DNA of 64,000 nucleotides, taken from positions 496,001-560,000 of the forward strand of contig CAWARA010000016.1 of the NCBI GenBank assembly GCA_963784195.1, written 5' to 3'. The stretch comes from CAVQAH01 sp963784195. GTDB taxonomy: Bacteria > Acidobacteriota > Vicinamibacteria > Vicinamibacterales > 2-12-FULL-66-21. Below, one piece after another: positions 1 to 8,033 of this stretch. A model generated the notes under the pieces. It worked only from the letters and a program-made list of their open reading frames with translations. It had not been told where the DNA came from and ran no database searches. The position numbers and the translations under genes were made by a program. Numbering within the stretch: position 1 is the first letter of the stretch; each line of letters starts with the position of its first letter.

Positions 1-1291
1 AGGATGTTGTCGAACACCTGGATCAAACGATCGGCCGACGCGCGGACCACCGGATGTCCGTGACATTCGACGGCATCGGGTGTCCGGTTGCTGACTGTCT
101 GACGGCCGTTCACCAGACTGGTCACCAAGGCGGCGACATCGACACGAGTCGCGGGCTCGTGCGCAAGCTGCGCGTCGATCCGCGCCAACTCGCGAACGCC
201 GGTGACAAGGCCTCCCAGTCGATCGACGTCGCGGGTCAGCATGTCGAAGAACCGCCTGCGATCGGCCGGATCCTCGGCCGCAACGAGCATTTCGGCTGCC
301 GTTCGGATCGACGCGAGCGGATTGCGGAACTCGTGCGAGACGTCCGCGGCAAACGACTCCAGCAGCCGGATGTGACCGTCCAGTCGCGATGCCAGTTCGT
401 CCAACGCGCGCGCCAGGTCGCCGATCTCGTCCCTTCTTTCGACGACGTTGAAGGTGCCCGCGAGTGGTTCGCGCCGCTCGGCGAGCGACGTGGCAGCGCT
501 TCGCAGCTTGACCAGAGGCCGGACAATCGTGGCCGACATCAACGCGCTGAGCAGCGCGGCGAGGACGATCGAGGCCACCACGATCTCGAAGATGCGAAGG
601 CGGAGGCTGTACAACGCCTGGAGTGTGCGAAACGTCGACTGTGACACGACCACTGCCCCGGTAACCGTGCTTCCTGCCTTGACCGGAACGGCACTGTTCA
701 ATGTCAGCGATCGCTGTCCGGGAGTCGGTCTCGCCGCCGCACCATACTTCCCGTCGAGTGCGGCACGCACTTCCGGCGGCGGATCCGTGGCGGAGCCGTC
801 TCACGGTCCGCGGAGGGGTCACGACCGAGCATTCGCCGCCCGGCATCGCCGAGTGCCCCCCTTACCCGTACGAGCCACGCACCGAGGCGATACAGCAGAC
901 GCGTGCGGCCACTCACCTGGTTCGACGATTCGTACGGCTGGCTCTCGGTCCCCGACTGCCGCAGCACGCGCCGCGAGTCAGCGAGCATCGCACCACCGGG
1001 ACCGTAGATTCGGATACGCACGTCGCCTTCGAAGCCCAGCCCGGCGAGAAAGGCGGTGGCATCCTCGGGCGCAATGATGTCGCGGCCCGCCAGCGCCGCG
1101 GCCACCAGCCTCGCCTGTTCGACCATTCCGCGTTCCTGAACCTCCAGCAGATGATCCTCATATGCGTCGAGATACAGGATGCCGGCGACCGGCAGGAACA
1201 GCACGAGGAGGTTGAACGCCAGGACGCGCAGGCCGATGCGGGACGTTCGAATTCGTGAGATGGGCCTGAGCACGGAGCGCACGTGACTCAT
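1..1291 (-). CDS. Sensor histidine kinase, CreC/ChvG-like (3' end outside window, one frameshift)
   Basis: Inner-membrane sensor kinase that should phosphorylate the adjacent response regulator. The start is the ATG at 1291, overlapping the regulator's stop by ATGA. A first membrane helix lies around residues 20-42, followed by a periplasmic domain. A frameshift near 785-800 changes the reading frame; in the new frame come a second helix (about 540-610), a HAMP-like linker containing RRDEIGDLARALDEL, and the H-box SHEFRNP with the phosphoacceptor His at about 333-335. The ATP-binding domain is only begun before the window edge. The N-terminal ILYLDAYEDHLLEVQER stretch resembles stimulus-sensing domains of ChvG-type kinases, but the divergent creD points to a CreBC-type role. 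Both halves are well conserved, so the frameshift may be an assembly error. Confidence 0.88.
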
Positions 1292-2004
1292 GGCCCCGCG
1301 ACGATGTAGCGGTACCCTGCGCCGTAGACGCCTTCGATCGCGCCGAACGACGGATCGCAGGCTTCGAGCTTCCTTCGAATGCGTTTCACGTGGCTGTCGA
1401 TCGTGCGGTCGCTCACCGACACACGATCGGGATACGCGGCGTCCATCAATTGCTCGCGGCTCTTGACAAGGCCGGGGCGCCGCGCGAGCGCCTGGAGCAG
1501 AAGGAACTCGGTGACCGTCAGCGCCGCCGGTTTTCCCTTCCACGACGCGGTCAATCGGAGCGGGTCGAGCGTCAGATCGCCGACGACGATCAGTTCATCA
1601 TCGGCCGGTCGTTGTGTGGAATCGATGAGCGCTGCGCGGCGGAGCAGTACTTTGACGCGCGCCATGAGCTCGCGCATGGAGAACGGCTTGCAGAGGTAGT
1701 CGTCTGCCCCGATTTCCAAACCGAGGACCCTGTCGAACTCGTCCTCACGCGACGTCACGAAGATCACCGGAAGCGCGTCCGAACGCGTCCGCAACCGGCG
1801 GCAGAGCTCGAGACCGTCGAGTCGCGGCAGGCCAATATCAAGAATCACGAGGTCGGGCAGCGCCCGCGCAAACGCGTCCCACGCGGTCTGCCCGTCGTCG
1901 TAGCCCTCGCTGCGGTGCCCGTCCTGTTTCAGCGCGAAGCGAATCGCTTCACGAATCGTTTCCTCGTCCTCCACGACCGCAACCACCTTGCCCGCTGACG
2001 TCAC
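1288..2004 (-). CDS. OmpR/PhoB-family response regulator, CreB-like
   Basis: DNA-binding response regulator of 238 residues. The receiver domain (about 5-120) carries the acidic pair E12-D13/E14, the phosphoacceptor Asp56 in LVILDIGLP, Thr84 in IFVTS and Lys106 in DDYLCKPFS. The C-terminal winged helix (about 140-235) has the typical SDRTIDSHVKRIRRKL recognition helix and ends in YGAGYRY. It is cotranscribed with the sensor kinase through a 4-bp stop/start overlap and transcribed away from creD, the arrangement expected if it controls creD. I looked for the CreB box TTCAC-N6-TTCAC in the divergent region and did not see it, so the CreB name is inferred from context only. Confidence 0.92.
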   Translation of the reverse strand: MTSAGKVVAVVEDEETIREAIRFALKQDGHRSEGYDDGQTAWDAFARALPDLVILDIGLPRLDGLELCRRLRTRSDALPVIFVTSREDEFDRVLGLEIGADDYLCKPFSMRELMARVKVLLRRAALIDSTQRPADDELIVVGDLTLDPLRLTASWKGKPAALTVTEFLLLQALARRPGLVKSREQLMDAAYPDRVSVSDRTIDSHVKRIRRKLEACDPSFGAIEGVYGAGYRYIVAGP

Positions 2005-2140
2005 GGCAGAACTGTAACGCAGCTCGCGGGTTTCCGCGTTGCCTTACTTCCGCCACGATCTGCCCTCGTTTTCCACGGTCCCGACATGCCTGCTGTCGGA
2101 AGTGCCGGTCTACTGGATCGTGGGACTGGGCTCGGGACAT

Positions 2141-2284
2141 CGGAGGGGACGGAGGGAACGGACCAAGCTTCAACTCGGAGAAACAGAGAAACGGAGATGT
2201 CTAGATCAATACTCTGACCCTACAAGATCTCCGTTTCTCCGTTTCTCCGAGTTGAAGCTCGTTCCGTTCCCTCCGTCCCCTCCG
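2141..2284. repeat. Hairpin A: 58-bp inverted repeat in the regulator-creD divergent gap
   Basis: Arms at 2141-2198 and 2227-2284 are almost perfect reverse complements separated by 28 bp. Each arm contains 8-bp tandem units (CTCCGTTT-like) and a GGAACGGA-type stretch. The right arm ends four bases before the AGGAGGAGG ribosome-binding region of creD. This is the only member of the hairpin family here that lies between divergent genes, so it would fold in the 5' leader or promoter region rather than act as a terminator. Confidence 0.9.
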
Positions 2285-2306
2285 TCAACAGGAGGAGGAA
2301 CTCAAA

Positions 2307-3632
2307 ATGCGAAACTCGGCGATGGCGCGGCTCGGGATCATGGGAGTGCTCTTCGTTGGCTTGCTGATACCTCTTTCGATGATGCACACCGTGGTCAGCG
2401 AGCGCGCGGGCCGGCGTAGTGAGGCAGCATCGGCGATCAGTGCCGAATGGGGAGGACCGCAGACGCTGGCCGGACCGGTGCTCACGATCCCGTATCGTCT
2501 GGCGTGGAAAGACGCGAACGGCAACGTCAGAGAACGGACGCAGAAGCTCTTCGTCCTGCCCGAGGCATTGTCGGTGACAGGCCACATCGAGCATTCCACC
2601 CGCAAGCGCGGCCTGTTCGAGGTCGTCGTCTACACCGCGAGGCTCAAGGTCAACGGCCGATTCCTGCGCCCGGATCTGTCGGGCATCCGGCCGGAGCCGA
2701 GCCACGTCGACTGGGACAACGCCACCGTCGATGTGGGCGTGACCGATCCCCGCGGAATCGCCAGGCGCCTGACGATGCGGTGGGCTGGACGCGAGGCGGG
2801 CTTCGTGCCTGGCGTGACGCCAAACGGGTTGTTCTCGACCGGTCTGCGCGTGCCGGTCGGTGCCTTACCCGAAAGTCTCAACGCCATCCCGTTCGAGTTC
2901 GAAATCGATCTCAACGGCACCCCTGATCTGCGCATTCTTCCTGCCGGTGACGAAACCCAGGTGACGCTCGCGTCGACATGGCCGCACCCGAGCTTCACCG
3001 GAGCGCCGCTGCCGCGCGAGCGCTCGGTCGGCCCGTCGGGCTTCACGGCGTCGTGGAACATTCCCTATTTCGGGCGTGGTTATCCTCCGCGATGGACGAG
3101 TGACGAGATGATTCCTGACGAGCGTCGTGGCGAAGTCTACGGCTCGGCCATTGGCGTCACGCTCATGCGGCCGGTCGACATCTATCAGCAAACCGAGCGC
3201 GCGGTGAAATACGCCGCCCTCTTCATCGTGCTCACCTTCGTGATCGCGTTCCTGTGGGAGGTGACTGGTGGCGTGCTCGTGCACCCCGTCCAATATCTGT
3301 TCGTCGGCTTTGCGATGTGCGTCTTCTACCTGCTGCTCCTGTCGCTCGCCGAGCACATCCAGTTCGACGGCGCGTATGGGGCCGCGGCAGTTGCCACGGT
3401 GACGCTGCTCGCGTGGTACTGGAGCTGGGTCCTCAACGGTCTCAAACAGGGAACGGTGATGGGAGGCGTGCTCGTGGGACTCTACGGATTCCTGTACTTG
3501 CTGCTGCGCCTCGAAGACTACGCGCTGCTCGCCGGATCCATCGGGCTGTTCCTGATGCTCGCGGCCGTCATGTTCCTGACCAGACGCGTGCAGTGGTACG
3601 ACTTGCGGTTGGGCACGCGGCAGGAGGCCTGA
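2307..3632 (+). CDS. creD: CreD-family inner membrane protein
   Basis: Polytopic membrane protein of 441 residues, the usual CreD length (known from E. coli and Aeromonas as a CreBC-regulated envelope protein of uncertain biochemistry). Residues 8-28 form an N-terminal helix. A long periplasmic domain follows (about 35-295) with GPVLTIPY and SFTGAPLPRERSV, the latter near the family's conserved region. Five or six closely spaced helices fill about 297-430. The ATG at 2307 is preceded by a strong AGGAGGAGGA Shine-Dalgarno. It is divergent from the two-component pair, which supports regulation by it. The stop at 3630-3632 abuts hairpin B. Confidence 0.93.
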   Translation: MRNSAMARLGIMGVLFVGLLIPLSMMHTVVSERAGRRSEAASAISAEWGGPQTLAGPVLTIPYRLAWKDANGNVRERTQKLFVLPEALSVTGHIEHSTRKRGLFEVVVYTARLKVNGRFLRPDLSGIRPEPSHVDWDNATVDVGVTDPRGIARRLTMRWAGREAGFVPGVTPNGLFSTGLRVPVGALPESLNAIPFEFEIDLNGTPDLRILPAGDETQVTLASTWPHPSFTGAPLPRERSVGPSGFTASWNIPYFGRGYPPRWTSDEMIPDERRGEVYGSAIGVTLMRPVDIYQQTERAVKYAALFIVLTFVIAFLWEVTGGVLVHPVQYLFVGFAMCVFYLLLLSLAEHIQFDGAYGAAAVATVTLLAWYWSWVLNGLKQGTVMGGVLVGLYGFLYLLLRLEDYALLAGSIGLFLMLAAVMFLTRRVQWYDLRLGTRQEA

Positions 3633-3757
<125 letters not shown>

Positions 3758-3760
3758 GAC

Positions 3761-4858
3761 CTATTGTCGAGCCACCAGCCGCCCGTCCTTGACAATCGTT
3801 TCGCCGCCGGCGGTGACCGTCGTGTCGGGAAAGAACATCCACGCGACGTAGCCGCCGCGCACGTTGCCGGCGAGCTCCGTGTTGTCGCCGAGGCTCAAGC
3901 GGACGACGCCGGCGCCGTAGCCGTAGTACGGCATGACGGTGTCTTTCGGGCTCACGGTGAGACGCGGGTTGAAGCCGAGGCAGAACTCGCGGAAGTGCGA
4001 CGCGGCGGGAACGTTCTTCAGCAGCGCAGCAACGGCCTCAGGATTCGTGCGCGCCGTGGAGCGGACGATGCGGCCCTTTTCGATCTCGAGGCGGATGCCG
4101 GTCGCTTCGCCGTCAGGAAACGGCAACGACGGGACGACCATCGTGCCGTTGACCGACTCCTCCAGCGGCGCCACGCGCATGACGCCCGCTGGCAGCTCGA
4201 TGTGCCGATCGATCCGCATGCGGCCCCTGCTGGCGCGCGCCTTCGAGCCATCGCCATCCTGTTTGTTGAACGGACGGTCGCCGACCCGGAAGGTCAGGTT
4301 CGTCCCGCCGGGCGACGTGACCCGGACCTCGCCCTTCTGCATCAGCGCAATCACGCGATCCATGTTCCTGCCGAGCGCGGCGTAGTCGATGTCGAGCGCA
4401 TCGAGGTACAACTTGTCGTAGGCAGGGGTATGCGGTGCGGGAAGCCCATTGATGCGGCGGGTGCCGTCGGTCCAATGGAAATGAAGCTCGCGTCCGCCGC
4501 CCCGATCGATCCAACGTGCGAGGGCGGCCGACTGATCGGGCGGCGTGGCTGACGCGGGTGCGGGCAGCCAGACGTAGACGTCGGTCTTCTGCAGCCGCTG
4601 CTCGAGATCCGGGGCAGGACCGTACGGCAGGATCTCGACGACCGCGCCGTCCCGCTCCAGACGTTTCTGGACGACGGGCGCGAGGTCGGGCATGGTCTCG
4701 TTGTGAACGCGAAGCAGGACGCGCTCGCCTTTGGACACTTGGCCCGATGCCGCGATGCGCTCGGCCATCACGTCGTAGGGCAGGGTTTGAGCTGTCATCG
4801 TCATCGCTCCTGCCGCGGCCAGTGCTGCCACGGCTCCGATCACCATACGACACGGCAC
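3761..4858 (-). CDS. Secreted M29-like aminopeptidase (aminopeptidase T family)
   Basis: Protein of 365 residues with an N-terminal signal peptide (hydrophobic to about residue 22, cleavage near AQTLP). It resembles the M29 metallo-aminopeptidases in the segment EFCLGFNPRL (compare E-x-G-x-NP of the family) and in the C-terminal GYGAGVVRLSLGDNTELAGN, where a His in the usual HLALG-type motif is not obvious. Metal binding is therefore uncertain. The start is taken as GTG at 4858 because it supplies the Arg of the signal n-region; an in-frame ATG at 4846 is the alternative. The gene is divergent from the M14-like gene at 4918 and convergent with creD. Confidence 0.72.
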   Translation of the reverse strand: MPCRMVIGAVAALAAAGAMTMTAQTLPYDVMAERIAASGQVSKGERVLLRVHNETMPDLAPVVQKRLERDGAVVEILPYGPAPDLEQRLQKTDVYVWLPAPASATPPDQSAALARWIDRGGGRELHFHWTDGTRRINGLPAPHTPAYDKLYLDALDIDYAALGRNMDRVIALMQKGEVRVTSPGGTNLTFRVGDRPFNKQDGDGSKARASRGRMRIDRHIELPAGVMRVAPLEESVNGTMVVPSLPFPDGEATGIRLEIEKGRIVRSTARTNPEAVAALLKNVPAASHFREFCLGFNPRLTVSPKDTVMPYYGYGAGVVRLSLGDNTELAGNVRGGYVAWMFFPDTTVTAGGETIVKDGRLVARQ

Positions 4859-4917
4859 GGTTCACCTGCCTCTCGTGGTCATCACGACGGGGGTACAATC
4901 CGCCGAGGAGATGGGCA

Positions 4918-6195
4918 ATGTACTCGATTAGACAATGCGTGCGCACCGGGGGGCCAATGCTGGCGATCGCAGTACTCCTCGCGTCGCCGGCGCTGGCACA
5001 ATCATTTTCGGTCGGACCGGTCACGGCTGCGCCTGGAACGATCGCCTCCGGCACGCTTACGGTTGCGCCGAAGGCGGGGAGCGATGACGGCACGTCCATT
5101 CCGATCAGCATCATCCACGGGACAAAGCCCGGTCCGGTGCTGGCGCTCACCGCGGGCGTCCACGGTCAGGAATACACGCCGGTCCTGGCGCTGCAGCGGC
5201 TCCTCAAGTCCACGGATCCGAAGACACTGACCGGGACGATCGTGCTCGTCCACGTTGCGAACATGCCGTCGTTCCTCGCGCGCACGATCTACTACTCCCC
5301 TGCCGACGGCAAGAACCTCAATCGCGTGTTTCCTGGCAAGGCCGACGGCACGCTGTCGGAGCGGATTGCGCTGACGATCACACGAGAGGTGATCGAGCGT
5401 GCGACTCACCTGATCGACCTGCACTGCGGGGACGGTAACGAATCGCTGCGCCCGTACACCTACTGGATCACGACGGGCGCTCCGGCCGTCGCCGAAACCG
5501 GCAAGCAGATGGCCCTCGCCTTCGGCATGGATCACATCGTCGTCGATCGCGAACGGCCGGCAGACGCGAACGCTTCCGTGTACGTGTCGAACACCGCCAT
5601 CACGCGCGGCAAGCCGGCGCTGACGATCGAATCTGGCGGCATGGCGGTCACCGACGAAGAGTCGATTGCCCGCATCGAGCGGGGGATCGCGGGCGTGCTG
5701 CGACATCTCGGCATGCGCGCGGACGGCCCGCCGCCGGTGGCACAGCCGATCTGGATTCAGCGCAGCGAGGTGCTGCGCGCCTCGAACACCGGTATCTTCC
5801 AAGCCGCGGTGGAACGAGGGCATACCGTCGCGCAGGGTACGCTGATCGGACGCATCACCGACTTTCACGGCAAGGTCGTCGAGGAGATTCGGGCGCCGTT
5901 CGGCGGTGAAATCCTTTACGTCATCGGCACGCCGCCGATCAGCAAGGGCGAACCGGTCGCCATGGTGGGCGCTATCGGGGCTGGAGAAGTGATCAAGTCG
6001 GGGCTCGGTGCTCGGGCTGGCTTGCCCGCCGTAGCCTTGGTGAAGGCGGGGGCTCGGCTTGCCCGCCGTAGCCCTGGCGAAGGCGGGGCTCGCGCTGTCG
6101 GTGATGGTTGGCGCGCAGACCGCCAAGCCGTCGTTCGAGGCGGTGCAGCCGGAACTCCTGGCGGCGGGCGGCTCGTTCGTCAATGCGTTTGCTGA
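4918..6195 (+). CDS. Secreted succinylglutamate desuccinylase/aspartoacylase-family (M14) protein
   Basis: Zinc-dependent deacylase/carboxypeptidase-fold protein with a signal peptide (residues 1-28, ending ALAQ). Zinc ligands are visible as H82 and E85 in GVHGQE and H169 in LIDLHCGD; NLNR (about 133-136) is the substrate-binding signature and TIESGG holds the likely catalytic Glu. A C-terminal beta domain follows (about 290-345). The ATG at 4918 has a GAGGAG ribosome-binding site seven bases upstream. The last 70 or so codons run through two copies of a dispersed repeat (6022-6087) and overlap the next gene by more than 100 bp, so the original C-terminus was probably near VAMVGAIG, about 5970. 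The substrate cannot be named. Confidence 0.85.
   Translation: MYSIRQCVRTGGPMLAIAVLLASPALAQSFSVGPVTAAPGTIASGTLTVAPKAGSDDGTSIPISIIHGTKPGPVLALTAGVHGQEYTPVLALQRLLKSTDPKTLTGTIVLVHVANMPSFLARTIYYSPADGKNLNRVFPGKADGTLSERIALTITREVIERATHLIDLHCGDGNESLRPYTYWITTGAPAVAETGKQMALAFGMDHIVVDRERPADANASVYVSNTAITRGKPALTIESGGMAVTDEESIARIERGIAGVLRHLGMRADGPPPVAQPIWIQRSEVLRASNTGIFQAAVERGHTVAQGTLIGRITDFHGKVVEEIRAPFGGEILYVIGTPPISKGEPVAMVGAIGAGEVIKSGLGARAGLPAVALVKAGARLARRSPGEGGARAVGDGWRADRQAVVRGGAAGTPGGGRLVRQCVC
6022..6087. repeat. Two copies of a dispersed 29-bp repeat of the GYGGQA-encoding type
   Basis: Copies at 6022-6050 and 6059-6087 differ at two positions. Each starts TTGCCCGCCG and ends GAAGGCGGG, with the CCCGCC/GGCGGG ends complementary, so each can fold. 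In the reverse frame they read as QGYGGQA, a tag I recognise from hypothetical proteins of many uncultured bacteria. They sit across the end of the M14 gene and the start of the VCBS gene. Confidence 0.8.
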
Positions 6196-7538
6196 CGTCG
6201 ATCGCGATGGCGATCTGGACCTCTTCGTCGGCTTCAATGGCGAGCCGAACCGGCTCTATCGAAACGACCGCGGGACGCTCGTCGATGTTGCACGGTACGT
6301 TGGGGATTGCCGACGCACGTGCGACCAGGGCGGCAGCATGGGGCGATTTCGATGCCGACGGCGATCCCGACCTGCTGGTCGGCTTCGCTCCCGGTGCCGG
6401 GTCGGTCCTGCGTCTGTATCGCAACGACCGGGACCGATTCGCGGACGTGACGTCATCCGCGATGGTGGCAGTCGCCGCAGGCGCGGTGCGACAGCCGTCC
6501 TGGATCGATGTCGACGGCGACGGCGACCTGGATCTGTTCGTGGCGTTTCGGGATCGGGCGAACGCGATGTATCGAAACGACGCCGGCCGCTTCACCGACA
6601 TTGCCGGTGAGCTCGGTCTTGCAGACACGAGGCGCACCGTCGGGGCCGTCTGGTTCGACTACGACGAGGACGGCGATCTCGACCTGTATGCCGGCAACAT
6701 GGACGGCGACGCCAACGGCCTGTTTCGAAACGACTCGGGGCGATTCACGGATGTTGCCGATCTCGCAGGCGTCGCGTGGGGAGGCAGGGCGCCCAAGGAT
6801 CCCGCAAACGGGACGGTCCGTCCGTGCGCCGCTGACGTCAACGGCGACGGGTCGTTCGACCTGTTCACGGCCAACTACGGTCCGCTCGGACTCTTTCTGA
6901 ACAGCAAGGGCGTGTTCCGCGACGTGTCGTCAGACTGGCAGATCGCGATCGACTCGCGTTACGACGCGTGCGCGTTCTCCGACATCGATCACGACGGCCG
7001 GCTCGACGTCTATGTCAACGGCACGGTCACCGGTGGCGTCAGCTATCCCGACCACGTCTTTCGCAACACCGGAACGCGCTTCGAGGATGTCACCCCCGAT
7101 AACGTTCGCGCGCTGCAGGCGGATCACGGTGTGCAGTGGGCTGACTTCGATCGAGACGGGGACGAGGATCTGGCGCTGACGGGGTCGCGGCCGGACGGCA
7201 TGCACTCTCTGCTCCGCAATCTGCTGCCGGCAGCGAGCGCGCGACAGGCCCTGCAGGTCAGGGTCGTGGACGGCCGTGGCCGCGCGACCCTCGCCGGTGC
7301 GGAGGTACGGATCTATCAACCGGGTACCCGCACGCTGCTGGGCGCTCGTCTCGTGGACACGGGTTCGGGGTACGACGCACAGAACGAGATGCCGGTGCAC
7401 TTCGGGGTCGCGGGTCACTCGCGAGTGGATGTAGAGGTGATCTATCCGACGGGCAAAGCCCGCAAGCCCGTCCGCCGGACTGGGGTGCGGATCCCCGGTG
7501 ACCGGTTCGAGGTGCTGACCATTCAGGTCGGCCGGTAG
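6059..7538 (+). CDS. Secreted FG-GAP/VCBS repeat protein with ASPIC/UnbV domain (one frameshift)
   Basis: Calcium-binding beta-propeller protein of the CRTAC1 type. At least six DxDxDGDxDL units are present (for example DVDRDGDLDLFV, DFDADGDPDLLV, DVDGDGDLDLFV, DYDEDGDLDLYA), followed by an ASPIC/UnbV-like C-terminus. The frame changes near 6285-6295, between GTLVDVA and GTLGIADAR, and continues to the stop at 7538. The start is unclear: TTG at 6059 gives a plausible signal peptide (PAVALAKAGLALSVMVGAQ) that is itself partly encoded by a dispersed repeat copy; GTG 6101 or ATG 6104 are alternatives. Likely exported. Its partner is unknown, and it may be cotranscribed with the M14 gene. Confidence 0.85.
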
Positions 7539-7560
7539 GGCAAAATCAGCATTCTTCACT

Positions 7561-7836
7561 TGCCAAGATCAAGAGCTCTCGCAGGGAGCGCAGAGGGCAG
7601 GGATCGCAGAGAGTTCTTGAAATCAATCAGATGACAGCGGGCGAAACCGGCTGCCTGGCGTAGCCAGGCAGGTGGAGTCGCGAGTGATCGCAAATCAGAG
7701 CGCCCGGTGATCATGTGGCGTTCTGATTTGCGATCACTCGCGACTCCACCCGCGCCTGCGGCGCGGCCGGTTTCGCGCACCCCTGCGCGCTCTGCTCTCA
7801 GCGAGCTCTGCGTGAGCTCTTCGTGACAAGTAGTTG
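7561..7836. repeat. Composite palindromic element, copy C (276 bp)
   Basis: The outer part begins TGCCAAGATCAAGAGCTC and ends TTCGTGACAAGTAGTTG. Both sides carry GCAGAGA/TCTGCG-type short units. The core stem pairs 7671-7700 with 7721-7750. Left of the core lies a small CCTGGC/GCCAGG hairpin; right of it lies GCGCCTGCGGCGCG. The element is the same as copy D (11536-11809), and copy I (31426-31730) has the core reversed. It fills most of the 495-bp gap between two co-oriented genes. Confidence 0.92.
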
Positions 7837-7989
7837 CCGACCGAATAGTTGAGGCACCTCGCCCGACGTCAAGACGTCTGACCCGGGGCGTCGAACTCCT
7901 CCTCAGTACATGCACGATTCCTGTTGCATGCGGCGTTAGATCGGCCTAGCATCCCCCCGTACTCGGTCGGTTCCTGGCTTCGGCGTGTC

Positions 7990-8005
7990 TTTTCAGACCT
8001 GAAAA
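7990..8005. promoter_or_regulatory. Short palindrome upstream of the first TonB receptor
   Basis: TTTTCAG-AC-CTGAAAA is a perfect 7-bp dyad ending 28 bases before the ATG at 8034. It could be an operator or a small leader hairpin. No family can be assigned. Confidence 0.3.
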
Positions 8006-8033
8006 CGCACGACCTTTCAAAAGTGAGGAACAC

